The position numbers and the translations under genes were made by a program. Of a stretch of 64,000 nucleotides of DNA, positions 8,994-18,099 are shown piece by piece. Location: contig CAMKRZ010000014.1 of NCBI GenBank assembly GCA_946415315.1, positions 1 to 64,000 of the forward strand, in the 5' to 3' direction. The stretch comes from an uncultured Lachnoclostridium sp. (GTDB taxonomy: Bacteria > Bacillota > Clostridia > Lachnospirales > Lachnospiraceae). The notes under the pieces are model-generated. The model saw nothing but the letters and a program-made list of their open reading frames with translations. It ran no database searches and had not been told where the DNA came from. The stretch's first letter is position 1. Every line of letters starts with the position of its first letter.

Positions 8994-9899
8994 ATGAAAC
9001 GGGAAGCGGAAGCATACCTGTTCGGCCAGGTGCTGGGAACGCACTCGTTCCTGTTGAGAGACGGTTTTCTGCAGCCGGATGAGTACTCGGAGATCGCGGC
9101 ACAGTATTTTCTGCCGGGCGGGGAAACCGGTACGGCAGCCACGGTGCTGGATTCTCTCGGCGTGTCCGTGCGCATGGACGGCACGTGGATCGGCACGGAG
9201 GTTGCGCCGATGCTGCGGGCATTTTACGAGACGAAACATGTGGACCTGTCGCCGCTTCGTTTTCGCGACGACGATCCCGGTGTCATGGATTATGTTGTGA
9301 TCGCGGGGCTGGTGCGGTCGCCGATGGGACGTTTTGCGACGCTGTTCTCGACCGGTGAGCGGTGGTGGAGCGTGCCGAAAGAGGAGGATATCGCGGGCTG
9401 CAAGGCGGCTGCCGTGGATCCGTTTTTCGGAGCGGAGTCGCTGCTCGTTGCGGAGATCTGCACGCGCCACGGGATCCCGTACGTGACGATCGATTCGCGC
9501 CATGATTCCGAGTTGCACCGGAAGGCAGCGGTCAACGTTGTCTCCCGCGAGTGTACCGCCACGCAGTGCACGGGAATGCCGGCGGAGGAAATCATGGAAC
9601 TGATGAAGGCGGAGACGGACGGGCTTACGATCATCACACAGGGCGGCGGGGAGATGCTCTTCGGACGAAAGGGCGAACCTACGCGGCGGATGAAGCCGTT
9701 CGATGTGGAAGTGCGCAGCACCTTAGGCGCCGGTGATACTTTCAAGGCGGGCTGCGTCTACGGACTTCTTCACGGCATGTCCGATGAGGAGCTCGTGCGG
9801 TTTGCGAGCGCATGCTCCGGCATCGCGATCTCCCGTTTTCCGCTGCCGTTGAATCCGCCGACGCTGGCGGAGGTGGAAGCGCTGATCGCGAGAGGATGA
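8994..9899 (+). CDS. PfkB-family carbohydrate kinase
   Basis: A 301-residue ribokinase-fold sugar kinase. The C-terminal PfkB signature RSTLGAGDTFKAGCVYG holds the anion hole and catalytic Asp; GGETGTAATVLDSLG is the N-terminal glycine-rich substrate part. It lies 18 bases after the Nudix-macro gene and touches the flavodoxin region downstream, so these genes may share one transcript. The substrate cannot be read from sequence; because the operon 1.6 kb further on should produce 2-keto-3-deoxygluconate, KDG kinase is one option, but it is not in that operon. Confidence 0.85.
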   Translation: MKREAEAYLFGQVLGTHSFLLRDGFLQPDEYSEIAAQYFLPGGETGTAATVLDSLGVSVRMDGTWIGTEVAPMLRAFYETKHVDLSPLRFRDDDPGVMDYVVIAGLVRSPMGRFATLFSTGERWWSVPKEEDIAGCKAAAVDPFFGAESLLVAEICTRHGIPYVTIDSRHDSELHRKAAVNVVSRECTATQCTGMPAEEIMELMKAETDGLTIITQGGGEMLFGRKGEPTRRMKPFDVEVRSTLGAGDTFKAGCVYGLLHGMSDEELVRFASACSGIAISRFPLPLNPPTLAEVEALIARG

Positions 9900-9937
9900 C
9901 TGACAAGATTGAGGAATTGGAAGACAGGGAGGTTCTT

Positions 9938-10390
9938 ATGGCTACATTAGTGACGTATTTCAGCGCGGAGGGAACTACCGCGAAAGTTGCAAAGGAGTGG
10001 GCGGAAAATATCGGCGCGGACATCTTTGAGATCGTGCCTGAGGTTCCGTACACGAAAGGGGATATCCGCTGGGTCAATCCGCTGGCGCGCTGCAACAAGG
10101 AGAAGTTCGGCGGCAGGGAAGTTCCGGTGCAGGGAAGTGTTGAGAATGTGGCTCAGTACGACACGGTGTACATCGGATTTCCGATCTGGTACGGCTGCGC
10201 GCCCAACGTGGTGAACACGTTCTGCAAGGCGTACGACTGGACCGGCAAGAAGGTGTACGCGTTCGCAACGTCAGGCGGATCGAAGATCGGCAAGACTGCG
10301 GAGAAGCTCGCTCCCTATGTGCCGGGTGCTGTGGAGGTCGATGCGCTTCTGGTGAAGAGCGCTGCGGACCTCAAGGGCTGGAAGGAGTAA
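9938..10390 (+). CDS. Flavodoxin
   Basis: A 150-residue FMN-binding electron carrier. The phosphate-binding loop is TYFSAEGTTAKVA at the N-terminus, and the isoalloxazine loops are seen in VYIGFPIWYGCAP and FATSGGSKIGKT, as in short flavodoxins of anaerobes. I chose ATG 9938 (GGGAGG at 9927-9932); an ATG at 9896 overlapping the PfkB stop codon is possible but adds 14 residues not typical of the family. Its last 20 bases overlap the end of the convergent AraC-type gene. Confidence 0.88.
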   Translation: MATLVTYFSAEGTTAKVAKEWAENIGADIFEIVPEVPYTKGDIRWVNPLARCNKEKFGGREVPVQGSVENVAQYDTVYIGFPIWYGCAPNVVNTFCKAYDWTGKKVYAFATSGGSKIGKTAEKLAPYVPGAVEVDALLVKSAADLKGWKE

Positions 10391-11291
10391 CCTTCTGAGG
10401 CTGATGCTGTGCCGAGTACGATGACGGCGCCACATGATAATAGTTTTTGAACGCGTGGGTAAAATGCTCCGGTGAGGAGTACCCGAGTTCATATGCGACA
10501 GAGGCGATGCTCTTGTCCCCCGCCTGCAGAAGAATGCAGGCTGCGGACATGCGCGCCTCTTTTTTCTTTTGCAAAAATGTCTTGTTGTAGTGCTGCAGGA
10601 GCAGCCGCTCGGTCTGGCGGCGGCTTAAGTTCACCAGGCCTGCAAGGCTGTCGAGGGTGATGTCGCGGTAGTTGTAGAGGAAAGCTTCCTCGATGATCAG
10701 GTAGGTCTGGTCATCAGGCAGATGCGTATCCGGAGCATATGCAACCTGCGAGCGCGCATTGGAGGGAGCCTTGGTGACGGACTCGGTCGCCTGTGTCGGG
10801 GCAGTCCGGTACAGCCTCGCGATCTGCACGATCAGTTCCTGGAGGAGCGCTGACAGCATCAGCTGCTGCCCGTCCGGTCCCTGCTCGAGCTCGTTGATCA
10901 TCTTCTTCATCAGCTCGTACACTTCAATGTCCGCAGTGCCGTAGAAAAATGACTGCCCGAGAAACCGCCGCAGAAGCTCGCTCTTCGTACCTTTGCGGGG
11001 AAGGCTGACTTTCAGGTACACGCCGTACTCGCGCATCGGCTCATCGGGATCGGAAATCTGCTCGTGAAACACCTGCGGCCCCGTCATGTAGAAGGTGCCC
11101 GGCGTGATCCTGTACGTTGCATCGTCCGCGATCAGCGTGCCGTAGCCGTACGAGATGTAATGCAGTTCGTAGCTGTTGCGGCTGTGGCTGTGCCGCGGGA
11201 TCGGCGTGATCATCTGTTCGTTGCTGATGCTTAAGACCGTGAACGTGACATCGTCCATGGAAAATGTGAGATCGAGATTGCGGTATTTCAT
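10371..11291 (-). CDS. AraC-family transcriptional regulator
   Basis: A 306-residue regulator. Residues 1-110 form a cupin-like ligand-binding domain (SHSRNSYELHYISYGYG, ITPGTFYMTGPQVFHEQ). The C-terminal 100 residues carry two helix-turn-helix units (ITLDSLAGLVNLSRRQTERL and SIASVAYELGYSSPEHFTHA, then FK) of AraC type. It is divergent from the sugar-acid operon that starts at 11518, which it most likely activates; that operon has a good -10 but a poor -35, as expected for an activator-dependent promoter. CGGAGG precedes ATG 11291. Confidence 0.9.
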   Translation of the reverse strand: MKYRNLDLTFSMDDVTFTVLSISNEQMITPIPRHSHSRNSYELHYISYGYGTLIADDATYRITPGTFYMTGPQVFHEQISDPDEPMREYGVYLKVSLPRKGTKSELLRRFLGQSFFYGTADIEVYELMKKMINELEQGPDGQQLMLSALLQELIVQIARLYRTAPTQATESVTKAPSNARSQVAYAPDTHLPDDQTYLIIEEAFLYNYRDITLDSLAGLVNLSRRQTERLLLQHYNKTFLQKKKEARMSAACILLQAGDKSIASVAYELGYSSPEHFTHAFKNYYHVAPSSYSAQHQPQKVTPSSP

Positions 11292-11309
11292 GGGAACCTC
11301 CGATGCGAT

Positions 11310-11394
11310 TGATCATTGTGGCTGATCATAGACTTATGGTAGTATTCGCGGCACATCCCTGTCAAGTCAAATCTGCGAAAAGGCGACATATAAT
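11310..11394. promoter_or_regulatory. Divergent control region: TGATCAT pair and activator-type -10
   Basis: Two copies of TGATCAT (11310-11316, 11323-11329) spaced 13 bases start to start lie just upstream of the AraC-type gene and are candidate binding sites for it. TATAAT at 11389-11394 faces the sugar operon, but the -35 position (AGTCAA, 11366-11371) is weak. Confidence 0.45.
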
Positions 11395-11517
11395 GACAAA
11401 AATAGGCAGGTCATCCTCTGTGATTATGTGTCGATTCCGAGTACAATAAGAGAAAAAGAGGAAACATTTCGGCACCGGGTCACCTGCGCGTTTTGGTGCC
11501 GATTTTCGGAGGAGCAG

Positions 11518-12720
11518 ATGATCGTCAAAGGGACTTATTTTCAGAATGATGCGGAGCGGCCGCTCGTGTACGGCGATGTCGAGATCGAGAATGTACGCAG
11601 GCAGCGGCTGCGCGGCGAGGAGCCGAAGGATGCGGTGCTGTGTGAGCCGGTCGTGGTCGGCTTCTGCGGCACGGACAATGAACTGATGAACATGGGCAGC
11701 AAGGGGCTTCTGGGACCGAAGTTCCCCAAGGGCCGCAACCGCCTGATCAACGGCCACGAGGGGATCGTCTGGGTGCCGTCGGAAAACCGCTTTGCGATCG
11801 TGCTGATCCGTGGCGGCGACAGCTGGGACCCCACGCGCTACACGGAGGACGAGACATACTTTGAGTACGGCTGCGACGGGGCGGACGGGCTGTTCTGCGA
11901 TAAGCAGTATTTTCACCCGGACATGCTTCTGCGCATTCCGGACGGATATGTTCATGACGGAAAGCTGGAACTTTCCTTTGCGAAGAAAATGGTCTTCCCG
12001 GATCCCTTCGCGTGCATGCTCTTCCAGCTCGAGCGCATGGAGGACCTCGGAAGCGCGCACAACTTCCGGCAGACCATGCGGCGGTGCGACTGTTCGGAGG
12101 CGGAGGCGCGCGAGATCGCGAAGGACGAGATCTTCGAGCGGACAGTGATCTTCGGACTCGGGACAACCGGCATGTTCATCGGTGACCTGATCCTGCGAAG
12201 CCATCCGAACGCGAAGGTGCTCTTTGTGGCGCGCAGTCCTGAGGATTCACCGAAGGTGCAGTTTGCCCTGCGGCAGACGAACGCGGAGTACCTGCAGAAT
12301 ACATTTTCCGACGAAGCGGAACTCGGCCGCGCGATCGTCGAGCGTCTCGGAGGACGTGCGACACTGTTCATCGGCGTCAGCGGAAGCAACGTCGAGCATA
12401 GGATCGCGTTCGAGCAGAAGGTGCTTGGCTGCAACGGCATTTACAACAGCTTCTCGCTCGGGCCGAAGGTCTGCTTTGACACGATGCCCTTCGGGTTTGA
12501 AAACCATCTGATCTTCGGGTCCATCAACTTCCGTCAGGACCACATGGAGAAGGCAATCGAGCTGCTGGCGAAGAGCAACTACGACGAGATCGTGGAGCTG
12601 ATCGACAGGGACGAGTTCGCGAGGGACCCCATCGGGGCGTACCGCGATAAGATTTACAGCAAGAGTGCGCCGATGAAGACGGCGGTGGTGTGGAATCCGA
12701 AGTACGTGGAGGAAATATGA
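11518..12720 (+). CDS. Glucose-dehydrogenase-like zinc alcohol dehydrogenase
   Basis: A 400-residue member of the medium-chain dehydrogenase family, closest in pattern to glucose 1-dehydrogenases: VVVGFCGTDNEL (catalytic zinc Cys), NGHEGIVWVP (His-Glu zinc ligands) and the Rossmann motif VIFGLGTTGMFIG. Start ATG 11518 follows GGAGGAG. As the first gene of an operon that also encodes a lactonase-like amidohydrolase, it is the best candidate for the first step, oxidising an aldose at C1 to its lactone. The last bases overlap the next ATG (ATGA). The substrate is inferred, not read. Confidence 0.75.
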   Translation: MIVKGTYFQNDAERPLVYGDVEIENVRRQRLRGEEPKDAVLCEPVVVGFCGTDNELMNMGSKGLLGPKFPKGRNRLINGHEGIVWVPSENRFAIVLIRGGDSWDPTRYTEDETYFEYGCDGADGLFCDKQYFHPDMLLRIPDGYVHDGKLELSFAKKMVFPDPFACMLFQLERMEDLGSAHNFRQTMRRCDCSEAEAREIAKDEIFERTVIFGLGTTGMFIGDLILRSHPNAKVLFVARSPEDSPKVQFALRQTNAEYLQNTFSDEAELGRAIVERLGGRATLFIGVSGSNVEHRIAFEQKVLGCNGIYNSFSLGPKVCFDTMPFGFENHLIFGSINFRQDHMEKAIELLAKSNYDEIVELIDRDEFARDPIGAYRDKIYSKSAPMKTAVVWNPKYVEEI

Positions 12721-13739
12721 AAACAGTTTTGATTGACGAACCATTTCAGATCAAGGTGACCGACACGGAGATGCCGGTGCCGAAGGAGGGCGAGGCGCTT
12801 CTCAAGGTGCTCTACGGCGGCATCTGCGGCGCGGATGTGGCGAGCTACACGGGCAACCAGCCGTTCACCACGTACCCCCGGATCCCGGGGCACGAGTTCA
12901 GCGCGCAGATTGTGTCGATCCCGGACAATGACAGAGGCCTCAAGCCCGGTGACATCGTGACCGCGAACCCGTACTTCAACTGCGGGGAGTGCTACTCCTG
13001 CAGACGCGGCTTTGTCAACTGCTGCACCGACAATCAGACGATGGGAGTACAGCGGGACGGCGCCTTTCTCGAGTACATCGTGATGCCGGTCGAGCGCATC
13101 TACGACGGAAAGGGGCTCTCCGCGAAAGAGCTGGCGCTCGTCGAGCCGTTTACGATCAGTTATCACGCGCTGCATCGCGCGCCGGTGAAGCCGGGCGACA
13201 ACGTGCTTGTCGTTGGCGCGGGCCCGATCGGTCTGTTCGCGCTGATCGCCGCCAAGGCGCAGGGAGCGAGCGTGTATGTGGCCGACATTTTACAGGGACG
13301 TCTCGAGAAAGCGCTTCATTTCGGCGCCGACGGCGTCATCAATTCCTCGGAAAATGACATCGTCGCCGAGGCGATGCGCATCACCTCCGGCAACGGCTTC
13401 GACGTGTGCGTGGAGGCGTGCGGGCAGTCCGTGACGTTCCTCGCGTGCATCGACTGCGCGGCGTTTGCGGCCAACATCATTTTGATCGGCAACGGCAAGA
13501 GGGAGACGACATTTTTGCATTCGATCCTGCTCAAGAAGGAGCTCAATGTGTTCGGCAGCCGCAACTCGTTCCCGAAGGATTTCAAGGCGGTCATCGACCT
13601 GATCGCTTCGGGCAGTGTGAACGTGCTCGACATGGTGAGCGACATTTATCCGATCGAGCGTGCGGACGAGGCGTTCAAGGCGCTCGCAAACAACGACGGC
13701 AGTCTCGCGAAGGTGCTGGTGAATATCGGAGACCGGTGA
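12717..13739 (+). CDS. Zinc alcohol dehydrogenase, L-galactonate/sorbitol dehydrogenase type
   Basis: A 340-residue medium-chain dehydrogenase. It has the catalytic-zinc region GGICGADVASY and PGHEFSAQIV, the four structural-zinc cysteines in CGECYSCRRGFVNCC, and the NAD-binding motif VVGAGPIGLFALI. The family includes L-galactonate 5-dehydrogenase (LgoD), which makes D-tagaturonate. The next two genes, UxaB and UxaA, consume exactly that product, so L-galactonate is the likely substrate. Start overlaps the previous stop by four bases, indicating coupled translation. Confidence 0.8.
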   Translation: MKTVLIDEPFQIKVTDTEMPVPKEGEALLKVLYGGICGADVASYTGNQPFTTYPRIPGHEFSAQIVSIPDNDRGLKPGDIVTANPYFNCGECYSCRRGFVNCCTDNQTMGVQRDGAFLEYIVMPVERIYDGKGLSAKELALVEPFTISYHALHRAPVKPGDNVLVVGAGPIGLFALIAAKAQGASVYVADILQGRLEKALHFGADGVINSSENDIVAEAMRITSGNGFDVCVEACGQSVTFLACIDCAAFAANIILIGNGKRETTFLHSILLKKELNVFGSRNSFPKDFKAVIDLIASGSVNVLDMVSDIYPIERADEAFKALANNDGSLAKVLVNIGDR

Positions 13740-13836
13740 GAGGGCGGCCGGCCGAGGAGCGGCTTTGGTGTTCACAGAACATAATACTACAATAGTAGAA
13801 CATAATAAATTAAGGGATTTCTGAGAGGAAAGCGAT

Positions 13837-15183
13837 ATGAAAACGGCAGAGTACAAGGAGCGCATCATTCAGTTCGGCGAGGGCGGTTTCCTGCGCAGTT
13901 TTGTCGATGTGTTCATCCACAAAATGAATGAGCAGGGGCTCTACGACGGCAAGGTGGTTGTGGTTCAGCCCATTCAGAAAGGACTGATCCCCGTGATCAA
14001 CGAGCAGGGCGGCGTGTACCACCAGTTTCTGCGCGGCATCGACAACGGGACGGTTGTGGACGAGTGCATCGAGGTTCACTCGATCGCGCGCGGCGTGGAT
14101 CCTCACGTCAACTACGCGGAGTTTCTGAAACTTGCGGAAAACCCTGACATGCAGATCATCATTTCCAACACGACCGAGGCGGGCATCGAGTATCTCGGGA
14201 CCGAGGAGCTGACGGACGCGCCGCCGAAGTCCTTCCCGGCCAAGCTGACGGCACTTCTGTACACGCGATTCCGCGTGGGGCTTCCGGGCTTTGTGATCCT
14301 CTCGTGCGAGCTGATCGACAACAACGGCAAGGAGCTTCTCGCGTGCGTACTCAGGTACGCGGAGCTCTGGAGACTTCCGGAAGAATTCATCGCCTGGGTG
14401 AAATCGGAAAATGACTTCTGCAACACTCTCGTGGACCGCATTTGCACCGGCTACCCGAAGGACGATGCGGAGAGCTTTACAAAGCGCATCGGCAAGGAAG
14501 ACAGGCTCATGAACACGGCGGAGATTTTCCATCTGTGGGTGATCGAAGGTCATCACGAGGACATTTTCCCGCTGCAGAAAGCGGGCATCAACGTCATCTG
14601 GACGGACGATGTGAAACCGTATAAGAAGCGCAAGGTGAGGATCCTGAACGGCGGCCACACCTCGATGGTTCTCGGCGCGCGGCTTTACGGCCTTTCCACC
14701 GTGAAGGAGTGCCTGGATGATCCGGTGGTGAGCCGGTTCCTTCGCAAGGCAATGTTTGAGGAGATCATCCCGACGCTCGGCCATGAGCAGGAGGACATTC
14801 CGTTCGGCAATGCGGTTCTGGAGCGTTTCGCGAATCCTTTTGTGAAACACCAGCTGTTGAGCATCGCGCTCAACTCGGTCAGCAAATGGAAGGCTCGCGT
14901 GCTGCCGACGATCCTCGAGTACCGCGAGCAGCGCGGCAGTCTGCCGAAGTGCCTGACATGGTCGCTCGCGGCGCTCATCGAGTTCTACCGCACGGACGAG
15001 GCGAACGACGGCGAGGAGATCATGGCGTTTATGAAGACCGCCTCGGTCCGCGAGATCCTCGCGAAGAAAGAATACTGGGGACAGGATATCACCTTCCTCG
15101 CGGAGACCGTCGAACGCTACTGCGATATCATGGAGCGCGACGGCATGGCGGCTGCGTACGAGGCGGTGCTCAGCGAGCGTTGA
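13837..15183 (+). CDS. uxaB: Tagaturonate reductase (altronate oxidoreductase)
   Basis: A 448-residue polyol-specific dehydrogenase that reduces D-tagaturonate to D-altronate with NADH. The N-terminus IIQFGEGGFLRSFVD is the nucleotide-binding motif of the mannitol dehydrogenase superfamily; ISNTTEAGI and the catalytic Lys/Asn/His region KKRKVRILNGGHTSMV (about residues 263-280) match UxaB. Length is near that of known UxaB proteins. A 98-base gap before it holds a GC-rich palindrome and TACTACAATAGTAG (13785-13798). GAGAGGAAAG precedes ATG 13837. Confidence 0.92.
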   Translation: MKTAEYKERIIQFGEGGFLRSFVDVFIHKMNEQGLYDGKVVVVQPIQKGLIPVINEQGGVYHQFLRGIDNGTVVDECIEVHSIARGVDPHVNYAEFLKLAENPDMQIIISNTTEAGIEYLGTEELTDAPPKSFPAKLTALLYTRFRVGLPGFVILSCELIDNNGKELLACVLRYAELWRLPEEFIAWVKSENDFCNTLVDRICTGYPKDDAESFTKRIGKEDRLMNTAEIFHLWVIEGHHEDIFPLQKAGINVIWTDDVKPYKKRKVRILNGGHTSMVLGARLYGLSTVKECLDDPVVSRFLRKAMFEEIIPTLGHEQEDIPFGNAVLERFANPFVKHQLLSIALNSVSKWKARVLPTILEYREQRGSLPKCLTWSLAALIEFYRTDEANDGEEIMAFMKTASVREILAKKEYWGQDITFLAETVERYCDIMERDGMAAAYEAVLSER

Positions 15184-15216
15184 GAGAAAGATTCGAAGTA
15201 ACTTCGGAGGTGGAAA

Positions 15217-16611
15217 ATGGGACTCATCAGGATACACCCTTCGGACAATGTTGCGGTCGACACCGCGACGGGACATAAGCAGGCGCTTGCGGATATCCCC
15301 GCGGGGGCGAGCGTGATCAAATACGGCTTTCCGATCGGTCATGCGACGGCCGACATTACGGCGGGCGAGCACGTGCACACGCACAATCTGGCGACGAATC
15401 TCGGCGACAAGGTGGAGTATGTGTATGAACCGGCTGAGGCAGACGGAGCGACGCATGAGAATAGTACAGCGAACACACCGGACACCATTCTTGCTTATCA
15501 ACGACCAAACGGCGACATCGGCATCCGCAATGATGTCTGGATTATCAACACGGTCGGTTGCGTGAACAAACTTGCGGAAAATCTTGCCCGTCGCACAGGG
15601 GCACTGGCGTTTCCGCACCCGTACGGCTGTTCGCAGCTCGGCGCAGACAACGCGACGACGCAGAAGATCCTGCGGGGGCTTGTGAAACATCCGAACGCGG
15701 GCGGCGTGCTGGTGCTCGGGCTCGGCTGTGAGAACAACAACATTGATGAATTTAAGAAGGTGCTCGGCCCCGTGGACGAAAGCCGCGTTCGTTTCCTGAA
15801 CGCGCAATCCTGCGAGGACGAGCTCGAGGAGGGAACGAAGCTGATCCGCGAACTGCAGGAGCAGGCGGCGCGCGATGTCCGCGTGCCGGTGCCGGTCTCG
15901 AAACTCCGGGTCGGTTTAAAGTGTGGCGGCTCCGACGGTTTCTCGGGCATCACCGCAAACCCGCTGATCGGCCGTTTCTCCGACTGGCTGTGCGCGCAGG
16001 GCGGAAGTACCGTGCTCACGGAAGTACCGGAGATGTTCGGCGCGGAGCAGCTGCTCATGAACCGCTGCATAAACCGGGAGGTGTTTGACCGGACGGTAGC
16101 GCTGATCAACGATTTCAAGGATTATTTTACGATGCACGGGCAGGTGATCTATGAAAATCCTTCGCCGGGCAACAAGGCGGGCGGGATCACCACGCTGGAG
16201 GAGAAGTCGCTCGGCTGCACGCAGAAGGGCGGAACATCGCCGGTCACGGATGTGCTTGATTACGGGGACACGGTGACGAAGACCGGACTGAACCTTCTGA
16301 ACGGTCCGGGCAACGATATGGTTGCGGTGACGAACTTAACCACAGCGGGCTGTCACATGATCCTTTTCTCCACCGGCCGCGGAACGCCTCTCGGGGCGCC
16401 TGTGCCGACGGTGAAGGTGGCGACGAACAGCGACATTTTTCGAAGAAAGAGGAACTGGATGGACTTCGATGCCGGCCCGATGATCGAAGGTGCCGACCTC
16501 GCAGAGAGCTTCATCGGGTTCTGCATGCAGGTCGCGGAGGGAACGCTGACGCGGAACGAGGAGAACGGCTATCGCGAGATCGCGATCTTCAAGGACGGCG
16601 TGACATTGTAA
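15217..16611 (+). CDS. uxaA: Altronate dehydratase
   Basis: A 464-residue enzyme converting D-altronate to 2-keto-3-deoxy-D-gluconate. The N-terminal SAF domain (IHPSDNVAVDTATGHKQAL, PIGHATADITAGEHVHTHNL) is followed by the catalytic domain with GYxRPNGDIG-like LAYQRPNGDIGIRNDVWI, the metal-binding Cys region PYGCSQLGADN, GLGCENNN and VGLKCGGSDGFSG. It is somewhat shorter than E. coli UxaA. CGGAGG precedes ATG 15217. It sits 33 bases after uxaB in the same operon. Confidence 0.93.
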   Translation: MGLIRIHPSDNVAVDTATGHKQALADIPAGASVIKYGFPIGHATADITAGEHVHTHNLATNLGDKVEYVYEPAEADGATHENSTANTPDTILAYQRPNGDIGIRNDVWIINTVGCVNKLAENLARRTGALAFPHPYGCSQLGADNATTQKILRGLVKHPNAGGVLVLGLGCENNNIDEFKKVLGPVDESRVRFLNAQSCEDELEEGTKLIRELQEQAARDVRVPVPVSKLRVGLKCGGSDGFSGITANPLIGRFSDWLCAQGGSTVLTEVPEMFGAEQLLMNRCINREVFDRTVALINDFKDYFTMHGQVIYENPSPGNKAGGITTLEEKSLGCTQKGGTSPVTDVLDYGDTVTKTGLNLLNGPGNDMVAVTNLTTAGCHMILFSTGRGTPLGAPVPTVKVATNSDIFRRKRNWMDFDAGPMIEGADLAESFIGFCMQVAEGTLTRNEENGYREIAIFKDGVTL

Positions 16612-16660
16612 CAGTGAAAATGACGGTCGCCACAGGGAGCTGTCAGTTACGGAGAAGAGT

Positions 16661-17542
16661 ATGAGTGAACGGATCATGATCGATGCACACGTGCATCTTT
16701 GGGAGGAACAGCACGGTAATATCGGCGGAATGCCGGTGTACGGACTCGGCGGCGGGGTTGCGTCATTTTGCGGGGAACCGCACCAGATGATGCCGCCCTA
16801 CATGGACGACAACCGCAACACCGCGGAGCGTCTACTCGCCAACATGGACTACGCGCAGGTGAACGCGTGCGTGGTCACACAGGAATACATGGACGGCAAT
16901 CATGACGAATACCTCCTGCGCGTAAGAGGGGCATATCCCGACCGGTTTCGGATATGCTCCCTCTACGAGGAGAGGGATGATTACCGGCTCGACGGTTTCG
17001 ACGGGATTAAGATCTGCGCCGGCAGGCTGCGGAATCCCGATCTGAAGGAGCTGCTTCCCGTGTTCCGCAAAGCGGAGGCGGCAGGCAAATTCATCGGGCT
17101 CGACCTGGCGGACGGCGATGCGCAGACCGACGATCTGCAGTATCTGATCGACGCCTGTCCGAACCTTCGCGTGACGATCGGCCACTTCGGCATGGTGACC
17201 ACGCCGGGCTGGCAGAAGCAGATCGCGCTTGCGAAAAATGAGAACGTCCGAATTGAGAGCGGCGGGCTCACATGGCTGTTCCACAAGGAATTCTATCCGT
17301 ATCCTTCAGCGATCGACGCGATCCTGGAGGCGCGCGACATCTGCGGGATGGACAAGCTGATGTGGGGCAGCGATTACCCGCGCACCATGACGGACATTAC
17401 GTACCGTTCGGCGGTGCGGTTCATCGCCGAAACGCCGAAAATGACGGAGGCGGAGAAAGATGCTTTTCTGGGCGGAAACGCCGTGCGGTTCTACGGCTTT
17501 GAGGGCCTGACGCCGCTGCCGGAGAAGTTAAACATGCTGTAA
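16661..17542 (+). CDS. Amidohydrolase-family sugar lactonase candidate
   Basis: A 293-residue TIM-barrel hydrolase of the amidohydrolase-2 group (COG2159-like), which includes L-fucono-1,5-lactonase and pyrone dicarboxylate lactonase. Metal-site motifs are IDAHVHLW at the N-terminus, TIGHFGM, and WGSDYPRTMTD near the end. In this operon it would open an L-galactono- or L-fuconolactone formed by the first dehydrogenase. GGAGAAG at 16651 precedes ATG 16661. The family is clear; the lactonase role is from context. Confidence 0.75.
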   Translation: MSERIMIDAHVHLWEEQHGNIGGMPVYGLGGGVASFCGEPHQMMPPYMDDNRNTAERLLANMDYAQVNACVVTQEYMDGNHDEYLLRVRGAYPDRFRICSLYEERDDYRLDGFDGIKICAGRLRNPDLKELLPVFRKAEAAGKFIGLDLADGDAQTDDLQYLIDACPNLRVTIGHFGMVTTPGWQKQIALAKNENVRIESGGLTWLFHKEFYPYPSAIDAILEARDICGMDKLMWGSDYPRTMTDITYRSAVRFIAETPKMTEAEKDAFLGGNAVRFYGFEGLTPLPEKLNML

Positions 17543-17554
17543 AGCAAGGAAACT

Positions 17555-17627
17555 TGTTCAGCACGTGTGCATTCGGAACGTATGCGGTGAAAATATGCTT
17601 TCAGTAGCAGCGAATGCGCGCTGAACA
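17555..17627 (+). repeat. Long-range inverted repeat in the leader of the mutarotase gene
   Basis: TGTTCAGC (17555-17562) and GCATTCG (17569-17575) pair with CGAATGC (17611-17617) and GCTGAACA (17620-17627). A transcript could fold into an interrupted stem just upstream of the AAGGAGG of the next gene, so it may tune its translation or protect the upstream mRNA. Confidence 0.5.
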
Positions 17628-17655
17628 CATGAACCAGATCAAGGAGGACCACATC

Positions 17656-18099
17656 ATGTTGAAAGGAATCTCGCCCATGCTCTCACCGGAGCTGCTGAAG
17701 GTTCTGTGCGAGATGGGACACAGCGATACGATCGTGATCGCGGACGGGAATTTTCCGGCGGAGACCATGGGGAAGGACGCGATCGTCATCCGGATGGACG
17801 GGCACGGTGTGCCGGAGATCCTGCAGGCAATCCTCGGGGTGTTCCCGCTGGATCAGTACGTGGAGAAGCCGGTGAGCCTGATGGAACGCGTGCCCGGCGA
17901 CACGGCGGACATCTCCATCTGGAAGACGTACGAGGACATCCTCGCAAAGGAGGAGCCGCGGGGAGCGGCGGTGATCCGGACGCTGGAGCGGTTTGCATTT
18001 TACGAGGAGGCAAAGAAGGCGTACGCGATCATCGCGACGTCGGAGACGAGCCAGTACGCGAACGTGATCCTGCAGAAGGGATGCGTGCTGCTGCACTGA
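17656..18099 (+). CDS. RbsD/FucU-family sugar mutarotase
   Basis: A 147-residue pyranase/mutarotase. It shows the family pattern: LKGISPMLSPELLKVLCEMGHSD, VIADGNFPAE (with the catalytic region around His/Asp), HGVPEILQAIL and a C-terminal YANVILQKGCV. Length matches FucU (about 140). I chose ATG 17656 after AAGGAGG (17641-17647); the in-frame ATG at 17629 (the second methionine of the longer reading, which begins at 17614) has no ribosome-binding site. FucU acts on L-fucose; L-galactose has the same ring stereochemistry, so the gene supports an L-galactose or L-fucose substrate for this operon, of which it is the last member. Confidence 0.85.
   Translation: MLKGISPMLSPELLKVLCEMGHSDTIVIADGNFPAETMGKDAIVIRMDGHGVPEILQAILGVFPLDQYVEKPVSLMERVPGDTADISIWKTYEDILAKEEPRGAAVIRTLERFAFYEEAKKAYAIIATSETSQYANVILQKGCVLLH

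Noticed and set aside
13810-15807. A 665-codon minus-strand frame across uxaB and uxaA.
   Set aside because: Antisense to two firmly identified genes; basic, low-complexity product without motifs.
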